Of a stretch of DNA of 64,000 bases, positions 52,008-61,150 are shown in pieces. How positions within the stretch are numbered: the first letter of the stretch is position 1; each line of letters starts with the position of its first letter. Source of the DNA: Pricia antarctica (GTDB lineage: Bacteria > Bacteroidota > Bacteroidia > Flavobacteriales > Flavobacteriaceae); the NCBI RefSeq assembly GCF_900101815.1, contig NZ_FNAO01000007.1, positions 1-64,000 on the forward strand. Direction: 5' to 3'. The notes below the pieces were generated by a model that was given only the letters and a program-made list of their open reading frames with translations, was not told where the DNA came from and ran no database searches. The position numbers and the translations under genes are program-made.

Positions 52008-53906
52008 CTATCCTATTTCATACTCATTCTTCGTATTCACTTTGATCTGGCCATCTTCAAGCATCATTTGTAGTGTCTTCAATATATCGGGTTCACTATG
52101 GTCGACCATGTTGATCAGGGTTCTTGAAGTACGCCCTTTTTCTTTTAGAACAACTGCTATTTCTGAAGATATAGTTTTAAAATCAGCCGATTTCGCCTGT
52201 TGATTTTTTCGGCATACATCGCAAATACCACAATTCTGAATCTTTTTTTCGCCAAAATAGCTTAAGATCTGTTTGCTTCTGCAAACCGTGTTCGTATGTA
52301 GGTATTGGAGCATCTGATCGATTTTTGTGACTTTGATCTGGTTACGTTCCTCGACCTGTTTGGCAAAAACGTTTATCGTACGGTCATCGTCCCTTGGTAC
52401 CAAGAAAGTTATTTCGAGATCGGTCTTTTTTAATATATAATCGATGATATCATCCTGTTTTAGTTTTTCTAAAACAGAGAATACCCGCTTTTCGGAAACC
52501 TTGGTTTTTTTGGCGATCAACGATGGGTCGATTTTAGTCTCAAAATCGAAGATGCCGCCGTAAGTTCTGAGAATAGTCTGAATTATCGGTGCGGAAGCGC
52601 TATTTTTCTCGAGATATTCAAAAATGGAATTTTGGGAAACGATAAACCGAATCTCCGTTTTTTTGAAAAATGATTCTGAGAGCGCGATAACGGAATATTG
52701 ATCTAGCACCCGCAACGCATTGTAGGTAAGAAAGGAATTCATTCCGTAGGCCGCAACAAAATCCTTGAAAGGGAATTGAAAAATTTCGTCGGTACTTTCC
52801 CCGAGCGATATCTGAAAATAGTTGTTGAGCTTATTGTAAACCTTCTTAAGGAAGGCCGCATCGGGCAAGGTGCCAAGAAACTGTTGCCGCATCCGGGCAA
52901 CATCGGAAGCATTGGTCAAGAGTATGGCTTTTGCGGGGGCACCATCCCTTCCGGCCCTTCCGGCCTCTTGGTAGTAGTTTTCAAGGCAATCTGGAATTTG
53001 AAAGTGTACCACCGTGCGCACATCCGGTTTGTCAACCCCCATACCAAAGGCATTCGTGGCCACCATTACCTGAACTTGGTCGGTCAGCCAGCGCTTCAGT
53101 TTTTCCTGTTTCTCTTTTTTGGCGATGCCTCCATGAAAAAAATCGGCCTTGCAACCGTTTGCTTTGAGGAACCGGGCGATATCTTGGGTCATCCTGCGTG
53201 TGCGCACATAAACGATGCCGCTTTGCCGGGTTTTGGCGAAAAGTTGTTTCAGCCGGTAGTGTTTATCCTCGCACCACAGAACGCCAAAGGCAATGTTCGG
53301 TCTCGAAAAGGAATCTTTTACGATCAACGGCTCGGTAAACCCAAGATTATCAATGATGTCATTGGCTACCCGTTCGGTCGCTGTCGCGGTAAGGGCGATT
53401 ATCGGCGTTTTGGGAAGGAGTTCCCGAAGTTTGGCACATTCCAAATAGGCGGGCCGAAAATCATGGCCCCATTGCGAGATACAATGCGCCTCATCGATGG
53501 CGACGAGGTTGACGTTCATCTGCCTTATTTTATCCTGTACTACCTCTTGTTGCAGGCGTTCGGGGGAAAGATATACGAACTTGTAGCCTCCGTACAGGCA
53601 GTTGTCCAACAAGGTGATAAGCTCGTCGAAAGGAATACCACCGGTCAAGGCCATCGCCTTTATCCCTCTCTCCTTTAGGTTGTTGATCTGATCATGGATA
53701 AGGGCGATCAAGGGTGAAACTACAATACATAGACCATCCTGCGCCATTGCAGGTACTTGAAAACAAAGAGATTTACCCCCCCCGGTAGGCATAAGTGCAA
53801 GAACGTCTTGCCGGTTCAAGACGGCATCGATTACTTTTTTCTGGGAGCCCCTGAAATTGGAAAATCCCCAGAACTCCTCTAAAATTTTATCAGGATCTTT
53901 ATGCAT
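52008..53906 (-). CDS. recQ: ATP-dependent DNA helicase RecQ
   Basis: A 632-residue RecQ helicase. Seen: motif 0 FRGSQKKVIDAVL, Walker A MPTGGGKSLCFQVP, DEAH box VAIDEAHCISQWGHDFRPAY, motif III LTATATERV, motif V ATNAFGMGVDKPDVR, motif VI YQEAGRAGRDG, and zinc-site cysteines CRSKQILSYF and CGICDVC before a short C-terminal region. A full HRDC domain is not evident. The start overlaps the stop of the upstream ATPase gene by one base (TAATG), so they are coupled. Confidence 0.95.
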   Translation of the reverse strand: MHKDPDKILEEFWGFSNFRGSQKKVIDAVLNRQDVLALMPTGGGKSLCFQVPAMAQDGLCIVVSPLIALIHDQINNLKERGIKAMALTGGIPFDELITLLDNCLYGGYKFVYLSPERLQQEVVQDKIRQMNVNLVAIDEAHCISQWGHDFRPAYLECAKLRELLPKTPIIALTATATERVANDIIDNLGFTEPLIVKDSFSRPNIAFGVLWCEDKHYRLKQLFAKTRQSGIVYVRTRRMTQDIARFLKANGCKADFFHGGIAKKEKQEKLKRWLTDQVQVMVATNAFGMGVDKPDVRTVVHFQIPDCLENYYQEAGRAGRDGAPAKAILLTNASDVARMRQQFLGTLPDAAFLKKVYNKLNNYFQISLGESTDEIFQFPFKDFVAAYGMNSFLTYNALRVLDQYSVIALSESFFKKTEIRFIVSQNSIFEYLEKNSASAPIIQTILRTYGGIFDFETKIDPSLIAKKTKVSEKRVFSVLEKLKQDDIIDYILKKTDLEITFLVPRDDDRTINVFAKQVEERNQIKVTKIDQMLQYLHTNTVCRSKQILSYFGEKKIQNCGICDVCRKNQQAKSADFKTISSEIAVVLKEKGRTSRTLINMVDHSEPDILKTLQMMLEDGQIKVNTKNEYEIG

Positions 53907-54469
53907 TATTTGGGATTTACCAAGTCCAGAATAAAATCCGTTCGCTCCATTACGCTTCCTTTAGGAATAAGTGTGATTTCGTATCCAAAATTTCGATAGG
54001 TCTTTTCCAAAGCGGTAAAAATACGTTCCGATGTTGAATAGGATTCAAAACGTTCGGCGTCGGTAGCATATATTTCGCGCCAAGGGGGCATGAGCAAAAC
54101 CTGATCATAGCGAAAGTTGTGTGCAGGATGTTCGAAAACATCCGTATACTCTTGTCCGAAACACGTCATATACGCATGTACATCGGGAATGCCACGATCA
54201 AAGAAAACCATCTTTTCTTCCATTTTTTCTACGGATCGGTACTGTGCGATTCTACCCTTTAGCAGTTTGTTATTGAATTCCACGGGATCTTTTACCGATA
54301 GAATGGGATTAACCATAATCGACTCCATATTTTTGGCAGCTGCCTCGGCCACCGTCAGGCTACGTACGAGTTCAGGGATACAAAAGCACCCTCTTTTTTC
54401 CAACTCGAGGATCACCGAGGTTTTTCCGGTACTTGGGCCGCCGGTTATCACTATTTTTTTTGTATTCAA
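53906..54469 (-). CDS. NadR-like AAA ATPase/kinase
   Basis: A P-loop protein of about 187 residues. Seen: Walker A IVITGGPSTGKTSVILELEK near the N-terminus, CIPELVRSLTVAEAAAKN, a second acidic motif VFFDRGIPDVHAYM, and PPWREIYATDAERFES. This is the AAA_28/NadR-kinase-like family, often nucleoside or small-molecule kinases of unknown substrate. The start is taken at the TTG at 54469 because the Walker strand follows at once; the longer frame upstream (to 54646) lacks protein-like character. It is coupled to recQ. Confidence 0.78.
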   Translation of the reverse strand: MNTKKIVITGGPSTGKTSVILELEKRGCFCIPELVRSLTVAEAAAKNMESIMVNPILSVKDPVEFNNKLLKGRIAQYRSVEKMEEKMVFFDRGIPDVHAYMTCFGQEYTDVFEHPAHNFRYDQVLLMPPWREIYATDAERFESYSTSERIFTALEKTYRNFGYEITLIPKGSVMERTDFILDLVNPK

Positions 54470-54688
54470 TAGAAAGTTTTTACCATAACAAAAATACGGA
54501 TTCCCGACAAATTGAACGCTGATGAGCCTGACCCCCCCCTGCAGGTAGGCAGATCGAGCTAGTTTATACGGATAGAATCCTAATAAATCATAACAATCCA
54601 CCTCCTCTAGGTTCCTTTGAACCAGAGTGTATTCGAATTGATGCATATCACAATCGGGAGTTCATTATCTTTGTCGAAAAGAAAAAGT

Positions 54689-54976
54689 ATGGATACCAAA
54701 AATCCCGAAGAATTCTACAAACGATTACAAGAACAGTTAGCGGAAAGTACGGACTGGCCGTCGGATTATCTCTATAAATTCATTGTGGAAAGCGATCCGT
54801 CAAAGATTGAGAAGATCCATTCGATCTTTGATAATACCGGTGCTGTCATCGAATCGAAACAATCCAAAAAAGGAAAGTATACCAGCGTGTCCATCACGGT
54901 CAACCTCAAAAACCCGAAACAGGTCATTGATAAATATAAGGAAGTAGGGGAGATTGAAGGAATTATTTCCTTATAA
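54689..54976 (+). CDS. DUF493 (YbeD-like) family protein
   Basis: A 95-residue protein of the DUF493 family with a ferredoxin-like fold. Seen: WPSDYLYKFIVESDPSKIEK and SKKGKYTSVSITVNLKNPKQ, followed by VIDKYKEVGEIEGIISL. Start is placed at the ATG at 54689 (MDTKNPEEFYKRL); an earlier in-frame ATG adds a leader with no similarity. Its function is unknown; the E. coli homologue is next to lipB. It is divergent from the ATPase/recQ operon. Confidence 0.88.
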   Translation: MDTKNPEEFYKRLQEQLAESTDWPSDYLYKFIVESDPSKIEKIHSIFDNTGAVIESKQSKKGKYTSVSITVNLKNPKQVIDKYKEVGEIEGIISL

Positions 54977-55175
54977 AAGAGAAGCCCAAGCCCAAGCCCA
55001 AACTTCAATATTACATACAAACTCAAGCAAGTACATAGTGGCAAACCACCCATTCCATCACAAATAATACAAGGAAATAGCATTTCAGCCATAATTTTAT
55101 TAATTTGCGTGCGTTATTAAAGAACTCGCTAGGAGTTCGATACTTCTCTTTTATTTTTAAGCAAAACACTTCAAT

Positions 55176-55838
55176 TTGAATTTAGTAGAAAACCTTGAGT
55201 ACAATACCGAGCGGTCACACCTGATTATTCCCGAATACGGGCGCCATTTTCAAAAAATGGTAGATCACGCCGTGTCCATCGAAGACGAAGAAGAACGAAA
55301 CCGCGTTGCACAATCCATAGTTGCCGTAATGGGTAATTTACAACCCCACCTGCGCGATGTGCCTGATTTTCAGCACAAACTTTGGGACCAGTTGTTTATT
55401 ATGTCCGATTTTAAATTGGATGTAAAATCACCTTTCCCCATTACGAGTAAGGAAGTCTTGCAGCAACGGCCCGAGGCTCTGGAATATCCACAAAATCATC
55501 CTAAATATCGTTTTTATGGCAACAACATCAAGCGAATGATCGATGTGGCCGTAAGTTGGGAAAAAGGGGATAAGCGCGAGGGACTTGAATATGCCATTGC
55601 CAACCACATGAAAAAGTGTTACCTGAACTGGAATAAGGACATGGTCGATGACAAGGCAATTTTTAAACACCTTTACGAACTGAGCGACGGTCAGATCGAC
55701 ATGGCCGCTGAGGACGAAACCCTCACGGATAGCGGACAGTTCTTGAACAAACGAACGCCAACGAAGTCCTCACGCAGCAGCAACGGGAAGAAAAATTCAC
55801 GTAGTAATAACAATAATCGCGGTAAAAAGCGTTATTAA
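55176..55838 (+). CDS. DUF4290 domain protein
   Basis: A 220-residue protein of a family found throughout Bacteroidota. Seen: LEYNTERSHLIIPEYGRHFQ, KMVDHAVSIEDEEERNRVAQ, NLQPHLRDVPDFQHKLWDQL, and a tail very rich in Ser, Arg, Lys and Asn (TPTKSSRSSNGKKN), likely disordered. The start is TTG at 55176, right before the conserved N-terminus; no ATG fits. It is directly upstream of murA (30-bp gap), a conserved pairing in Flavobacteriaceae. Function unknown. Confidence 0.9.
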   Translation: MNLVENLEYNTERSHLIIPEYGRHFQKMVDHAVSIEDEEERNRVAQSIVAVMGNLQPHLRDVPDFQHKLWDQLFIMSDFKLDVKSPFPITSKEVLQQRPEALEYPQNHPKYRFYGNNIKRMIDVAVSWEKGDKREGLEYAIANHMKKCYLNWNKDMVDDKAIFKHLYELSDGQIDMAAEDETLTDSGQFLNKRTPTKSSRSSNGKKNSRSNNNNRGKKRY

Positions 55839-55868
55839 TAGCAATCAACCTACAATTCACCACGTATC

Positions 55869-57176
55869 ATGGGCACTTTTAAAATAGAGGGCGGCCACCC
55901 ACTCTCCGGAGAGATTACGCCTCAGGGAGCCAAGAACGAAGCCTTACAAATTCTTTGCGCGGTACTGCTTACAGCCGAAGAGGTCACCATCAATAACATT
56001 CCCGATATTGTCGACGTCAATAAATTGATTTCCATTTTGGAAGATTTGGGAGTAAAGGTCCAAAAAAAGTCCAAGGGATCGTACACTTTCAAGGCCGATG
56101 CCGTTAATATGGATTATTTGCAATCCGCGCAGTTCAAAAAGGATGGCCGCGAACTTCGGGGCTCTATCATGTTGGTCGGTCCGCTATTGGCCCGATTCGG
56201 GAAGGGTTACATTCCAAAACCCGGTGGAGACAAGATTGGCCGCCGTAGATTGGATACCCATTTCGAAGGCTTTATTAAACTTGGCGCCAAGTTCAGATAT
56301 AATAAAGAAGAACATTTCTACGGTGTCGAGGCAAAAAAACTCAAGGGTGCCTATATGTTGCTCGATGAGGCGTCGGTGACCGGAACGGCGAACATCGTCA
56401 TGGCCGCTGTTAGGGCCGAAGGAAAAACCACGATCTATAATGCGGCTTGCGAGCCTTATTTGCAACAATTGTGTAAAATGCTCAATCGCATGGGCGCTAA
56501 AATTTCGGGAGTAGGCTCCAATCTATTGGAAATAGAAGGGGTAACCGAACTTGGGGGAACGGACCATACCATGCTTCCCGATATGATCGAAATCGGCAGT
56601 TGGATCGGTCTTGCGGCTATGACCAAAAGTGAACTGACCATTAAAAATGTAAGCTGGGACGATTTGGGACAGATTCCCGAGGTATTCCGAAAATTAGGGA
56701 TACAACTGGAACGCAAGGGGGAAGATATTTTTATCCCCAAACATACCGACGGCTATAAAATACAGAAGTATATCGATGGCTCAATCTTGAGCATTGCCGA
56801 TGCCCCATGGCCGGGACTCACTCCCGATTTATTGAGTATTATCTTGGTTATGGCCACACAATCCAAAGGCGAAGTGCTCATTCATCAAAAAATGTTCGAA
56901 AGCCGTTTGTTCTTTGTGGATAAGTTGATCGATATGGGAGCAAAGATTATTTTATGCGATCCGCACCGCGCCGTGGTCATCGGGCATGATTTTAAGTCCA
57001 CTTTAAAAGCCACTACAATGACCTCACCCGATATCAGGGCAGGAATTTCATTGTTGATTGCGGCGTTATCCGCAAAAGGCACTTCTACCATTCATAACAT
57101 TGAGCAGATCGATCGAGGTTATCAAGATATTGATACACGCTTGAGGGCTATCGGGGCTAAGATTTCTAGGGTTTAA
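55869..57176 (+). CDS. murA: UDP-N-acetylglucosamine 1-carboxyvinyltransferase, Asp-type active site
   Basis: A 435-residue MurA, the first committed enzyme of peptidoglycan synthesis. Seen: LSGEITPQGAKNEALQILCA with the substrate Lys-Asn pair, GRELRGSIMLVGPLLARFG, the catalytic loop PGGDKIGRRRLDTHFEGF, DEASVTGTANIVMAAVRAEG, and ATTMTSPDIRAGISLLIAAL. At residue 121 an Asp stands where E. coli MurA has Cys115. Asp supports catalysis but is not alkylated by fosfomycin, so the enzyme should be insensitive. Length and order of motifs are normal. Confidence 0.96.
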   Translation: MGTFKIEGGHPLSGEITPQGAKNEALQILCAVLLTAEEVTINNIPDIVDVNKLISILEDLGVKVQKKSKGSYTFKADAVNMDYLQSAQFKKDGRELRGSIMLVGPLLARFGKGYIPKPGGDKIGRRRLDTHFEGFIKLGAKFRYNKEEHFYGVEAKKLKGAYMLLDEASVTGTANIVMAAVRAEGKTTIYNAACEPYLQQLCKMLNRMGAKISGVGSNLLEIEGVTELGGTDHTMLPDMIEIGSWIGLAAMTKSELTIKNVSWDDLGQIPEVFRKLGIQLERKGEDIFIPKHTDGYKIQKYIDGSILSIADAPWPGLTPDLLSIILVMATQSKGEVLIHQKMFESRLFFVDKLIDMGAKIILCDPHRAVVIGHDFKSTLKATTMTSPDIRAGISLLIAALSAKGTSTIHNIEQIDRGYQDIDTRLRAIGAKISRV

Positions 57177-57460
57177 AAAAGCTTTCAACCGTATTAGGTT
57201 ATATTGATTCTAGTCTAAGATTGGGTTTTTCACAGATTTTTTCGAACCCTTCTTCCAGAGGTCTAACCGCTGTTAATAAATATTTGAATATTGCGTTTAG
57301 TTTCCTTCCTTTGTGTATAAGCCTGCTTTGCCCTATAGGCGCAAATTAAATGATCGTAGAAAATCCAAAGTTGCTTATATGAGGTAGTTGGCGATGCATG
57401 TCCAAAAATCTTAACTCATTCTTCGATTTTCAAATGGAAATGCAATAATAAAATAGCAGT

Positions 57461-57859
57461 ATGAAAATCAGGATAAAGGGAAACTCTGTTCGCTTTCGAT
57501 TGACCCAAACCGAGGTAAAGACTATTTGTGAGAAAGATAGGGTAACGGAAAAAACGCAATTCAACGAAGCACAATTTATATATGGCGTGAAGGCTTCCAA
57601 CGATTATGATAGTTTACACGCATCGTTCTTTGATCACGGCATAATGCTGTTCGTTCCCAAGGATGCCCTAAGCGATTGGTATACTAATGACCGAGTGGGA
57701 TTTTACCATACCCAGATTCTGAATAACGGCCAGAAACTGGAGCTGACATTGGAAAAAGATTTTGTCTGTTTGGATAATCGGACGGAAGACGAATCCGATA
57801 ATTACCCCAATCCGAGAGGTCAGGAAAACATCGATTCGAAAGTTTTCAATCCCGAATAA
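57461..57859 (+). CDS. Conserved small protein, possibly DUF7009 family
   Basis: A 132-residue protein with no signal or membrane segment. Seen: MKIRIKGNSVRFRLTQTEVK, then an alternating strand pattern to KLELTLEKDFVCLDNR and a polar tail NYPNPRGQENIDSKVFNPE. I recall similar short proteins in Bacteroidota under DUF7009 but cannot confirm this. Function unknown. It stands alone between murA and a broken VOC gene. Confidence 0.6.
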   Translation: MKIRIKGNSVRFRLTQTEVKTICEKDRVTEKTQFNEAQFIYGVKASNDYDSLHASFFDHGIMLFVPKDALSDWYTNDRVGFYHTQILNNGQKLELTLEKDFVCLDNRTEDESDNYPNPRGQENIDSKVFNPE

Positions 57860-57925
57860 AAATATTCTTTAAGAGTTTCGCGCCAATTCCGAAACTTGGA
57901 GATGGGTACCTTTGGAGTTTACCGC

Positions 57926-58387
57926 TCAATGAGTCGCCGTATTGATTTCTATCCAATAGCCATCCGGATCCTGTATATAAATTTGGTCCACCCCGTCAGA
58001 ACGGTGTTTAATCGTGTTCTTCTTCCCCGTCCAGTCGTCGAAAATAACATTTTTGGTTTTTAAATGGGCACTAAGTCCACCCAAATCCTGTGTAGCCAAG
58101 GCCAGATGCATGGACTTATTTTTTTTAAAAGGTGCGAATTCTTTTTAGATGAGATGATTCTGGGTATTGTCGTTTATCATGAATCAACGAAATCCCGGTG
58201 TTTTATCAGGGTGGGGCATTTCTTCTAAATTCAGGACGCTAGCATAGAATTCCGCACTTTTATCTACATTGTCAACGACTATAGCGAAATGGTCGAACTG
58301 AAAATCGAAGGATTGGGCTTGGGTCAATAGGCAGTTTGCGGTCGCAGTTAGCAATACCAATATTTTCAAGTGTGATTTCATCGGCAT
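57926..58387 (-). pseudogene. VOC (glyoxalase-like) exported protein with two nonsense codons
   Basis: A single frame encodes a signal (ILVLLTATANCLLTQAQ), FDFQFDHFAIVVDNVDKSAE, FYASVLNLEEMPHPDKTPGF, then TGA (58186-58184), FMINDNTQNHLI, TAA (58147-58145), KEFAPFKKNKSMHLALATQD, and YIQDPDGYWIEINTATH. Both stops are single-base changes in an otherwise intact frame (Trp to TGA and Lys to TAA are the likely originals). So it is a recent pseudogene of a periplasmic VOC-fold protein. Confidence 0.85.
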
Positions 58388-58541
58388 GTTTTAGGGGTGT
58401 TTTTTAAAGAGGAGGAAGATAATAAAAAAACCTTTTGCATTATTTGACAGGTATTGAACAATATAAATACCATAGTAGCTGTTTAGTATCAAGGCGTTGG
58501 CCATAATCCAAATCGACCGACAGCGAACCAAACCTCATTTT

Positions 58542-59591
58542 ATGAAAAATTTTAAAGGGCTTATCATTGTCCTATGTCTTTCAGTAGTTTTCTTCTCTTG
58601 CAGTTCAACGAATAGATTGACCATGAGTGCGGTAGAACCCGCTCGGATTTCTATACCCTCTGAGATCGTGAAAATCGGAATTATCAATCGCAGCTTACCA
58701 TCGGATGCCAACCAAAACATCGATAAAATTGATAAAATACTTTCGTTGGAAGGGATTAATTTGGATAAGGAAGGTGCTGAATCTGCCGTATTAGGGCTGT
58801 TCGACGAGCTATCACAAAATGACAGGTTCGAATCAATTCGCATGATCGACAGTATCTGGGTACAGCGAAAGGGACTTGGCGTGTTCCCCGCCGCCCTTAA
58901 ATGGGAGGATGTACAACAAATTTGTGAGGAATTCCATGTGGATGTCTTATTCTCCTTAGAATTTTATGATACGGATACTGAGGTCGATTATGAAATGGCC
59001 ATGGTTCCCGTTCCAAATCAATTGGGTATCGACGTATCGCTTCCCGGGCATAAGGTCACCCTGAACACTTTGATTAAAAATGGATGGCGTGTCTATGATC
59101 CAAAAGATAAAAGGCTGCTAGACGAATTTGTTTCGAACGACAGAATTGTATCCGTTGGGCAGGGAATAAATCCGGTCAAGGCCATAGAAGCGGTTATTGG
59201 TCGAAAAGAGAGCGTTATGCAGGTAAGCTCCAATCTAGGGAATTTCTACGGATTGGATGTGCGACCACTACGAAAGCGTATTTCAAGAAACTATTTTGTT
59301 AGGGGCACGAATAATTTCAAGATGGCACAGCGTAGGGCCCAAACTGATGATTGGGAAGGAGCGGCGGATCTTTGGGAAAAGGAGTTGGACAACAAAAAGG
59401 AAAAGGTTGCCGGGCGCGCCCATTACAATATGGCCATCATCAATGAAATCAACGGCGATTTGGAAAGAGCGGTGGAGTGGGCATCTAAATCGTATTCGGA
59501 TTACAGAAATAAAGATGGATTACGGTATGTAAATATTCTTCGGAACCGAATGGCAGAAGAACGGTTGCTAAACCAGCAATTATCGCGATAG
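58542..59591 (+). CDS. DUF6340-like lipoprotein with TPR-like C-terminus
   Basis: A 349-residue lipoprotein. The start at 58542 gives MKNFKGLIIVLCLSVVFFSC with Cys20 as the lipobox cysteine. Seen: EPARISIPSEIVKIGIINRS, a central LKWEDVQQICEEFHVDVLFSLE block typical of DUF6340 proteins, and a C-terminal TPR-like pair (MAQRRAQTDDWEGAADLWEK, GRAHYNMAIINEINGDLERA). The function is unknown; an outer-membrane-attached periplasmic role is expected. It is a single gene. Confidence 0.75.
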   Translation: MKNFKGLIIVLCLSVVFFSCSSTNRLTMSAVEPARISIPSEIVKIGIINRSLPSDANQNIDKIDKILSLEGINLDKEGAESAVLGLFDELSQNDRFESIRMIDSIWVQRKGLGVFPAALKWEDVQQICEEFHVDVLFSLEFYDTDTEVDYEMAMVPVPNQLGIDVSLPGHKVTLNTLIKNGWRVYDPKDKRLLDEFVSNDRIVSVGQGINPVKAIEAVIGRKESVMQVSSNLGNFYGLDVRPLRKRISRNYFVRGTNNFKMAQRRAQTDDWEGAADLWEKELDNKKEKVAGRAHYNMAIINEINGDLERAVEWASKSYSDYRNKDGLRYVNILRNRMAEERLLNQQLSR

Positions 59592-59745
59592 AGCGCGTTG
59601 GGTTGAATGAGGGGTAATGAATATTAGATGCTCAATACGGAGAGTATGAAATTCAGCTCAGAAATTTTGGGGGTAATGTTGGTTTCTGACTATATTCAGC
59701 CCGCTTAAGACTTAGGTTGAGTATAAAAGATTTGGAATTTAGGGA

Positions 59746-61056
59746 TTAGCTCACGGCTTCCTTGTAAACCTTTAGACAACGTTCCCGTGCCTCTTTATGG
59801 TCCACCATCTTATCCGGATAGGATTCTTGGTCATGTTCGGGCACCCATTTCGATATATACTTTCGATCTTTATCGAACTTGTCAACTTGCGTCATCGGGT
59901 TAAATATGCGGAAATAGGGAGCGGCATCAACACCACTTCCGGCGGCCCATTGCCAATTACCGACGTTGCTGCTCATTTCGTAATCCAACAATTTTTCGGC
60001 GAAATAAGTCTCGCCCCAGCGCCAGTCGATCAACAAATGTTTGCAGAGAAAACTGGCAACTAACATGCGTACGCGATTATGCATATAACCAGATCGGTTG
60101 AGTTCGCGAATACCGGCATCGACCAGTTTGAATCCCGTTTCGCCCTTTTTCCATTTTTCGAATTCCTGCTCATCGTTACGCCATTCGATACGGTCGTATT
60201 TTTTTCGGAAGGCCTCATTTGCGGTTCGGGGAAAATGCCAGAGAATCTGCATAAAAAACTCGCGCCAGATCAACTCGCTCCAAAACACCTCGTTTTTCTC
60301 ACCAATGGCCTTTTTCATCATTTTACGAACCGATACGGTACCAAATCGCAAATGAGGACCCAGTCGGGAAGTCCCGTTTTCCTTGGCGGGAAAATTCCGG
60401 GTCTTTTCATAATTATCGATTAAGGTGGGTGTAACGGTGTACTCCGGGACTTTTATGGATGAGGTTTCGAAACCCATATCCGATAAAGACAGGTTGGGCA
60501 AGCGGGAATGCTCGATCAGATTGTTGAGATACTGGCTCGTATAGTGTATGGTCAAATGGGTGTCGGCATCGAAATGTTCTTTCCATTTGTTTTTATAAGG
60601 AGTATATACGACATATGGGTCTCCATCGTTTTTGACCACTTCATCTTTTTCAAAAATTACCTGATCTTTAAAGGTTTTGAATTCGACGTTTTTGTTCGTC
60701 AAAAATTCCCCGATTTTTTTATCCCGATCTTTGGCGTAGGGTTCATAATCATGATTGGTATAGACCTCTTGAACCTCATATTCGTTGAGTAAACCTTCGA
60801 AAATGGCTACCGGTTTCCCGTGAAATAAGGCTAGCGAACTACCCTGCTCTTTCTGAAGTTGGTCGCGCATACCCTGAAGTGTATTGTAGATAAAGGTGAC
60901 CCGTGCGTCATCTTTGGGCAGTTTTTCTAAAATCTCGGTGTCAAAAATAAAAACGGGCAGCACAGGAAAATCACCCTTAAGCGCCGCCAGAAAACCGACG
61001 TTATCATCTAGACGTAAATCCCTTCGGAACCAAAAAATAGATATTTTATTGTTCAT
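59746..61056 (-). CDS. phr: Deoxyribodipyrimidine photolyase/cryptochrome
   Basis: A 436-residue photolyase-family flavoprotein that repairs pyrimidine dimers with blue light. Seen: FWFRRDLRLDDNVGFLAALK, the antenna-domain YTNHDYEPYAKDRDKKIGEF, the FAD domain TSRLGPHLRFGTVSVRKMM, WSELIWREFFMQILWHFPR, LNRSGYMHNRVRMLVASFL, WRWGETYFAEKLLDYEMSSN and QWAAGSGVDAAPYFRIFNP. Size and motifs fit class I CPD photolyases. The SDR and SRPBCC genes beside it recur next to photolyases in many bacteria, suggesting light-induced expression; this is inferred. Confidence 0.95.
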   Translation of the reverse strand: MNNKISIFWFRRDLRLDDNVGFLAALKGDFPVLPVFIFDTEILEKLPKDDARVTFIYNTLQGMRDQLQKEQGSSLALFHGKPVAIFEGLLNEYEVQEVYTNHDYEPYAKDRDKKIGEFLTNKNVEFKTFKDQVIFEKDEVVKNDGDPYVVYTPYKNKWKEHFDADTHLTIHYTSQYLNNLIEHSRLPNLSLSDMGFETSSIKVPEYTVTPTLIDNYEKTRNFPAKENGTSRLGPHLRFGTVSVRKMMKKAIGEKNEVFWSELIWREFFMQILWHFPRTANEAFRKKYDRIEWRNDEQEFEKWKKGETGFKLVDAGIRELNRSGYMHNRVRMLVASFLCKHLLIDWRWGETYFAEKLLDYEMSSNVGNWQWAAGSGVDAAPYFRIFNPMTQVDKFDKDRKYISKWVPEHDQESYPDKMVDHKEARERCLKVYKEAVS

Positions 61057-61150
61057 GTCTTGTTGCTATACGCATGACGCCGAACGCCATACGCTTTAAT
61101 ACATTTTTTTTTGAAATCGGTCGAATTCATGGGCGCACGGCGCTATGCGC

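Noticed and set aside
52776-53678. A 300-codon plus-strand frame within recQ
   Set aside because: It runs antisense to conserved helicase motifs of recQ and shows no protein family.
54470-54646. N-terminal extension of the NadR-like ATPase
   Set aside because: The extra residues precede the P-loop strand without family similarity and overlap the divergent promoter region of the DUF493 gene.
54985-55005. AAGCCC hexamer repeated three times
   Set aside because: Too short to be more than chance or slippage, in a non-coding stretch.
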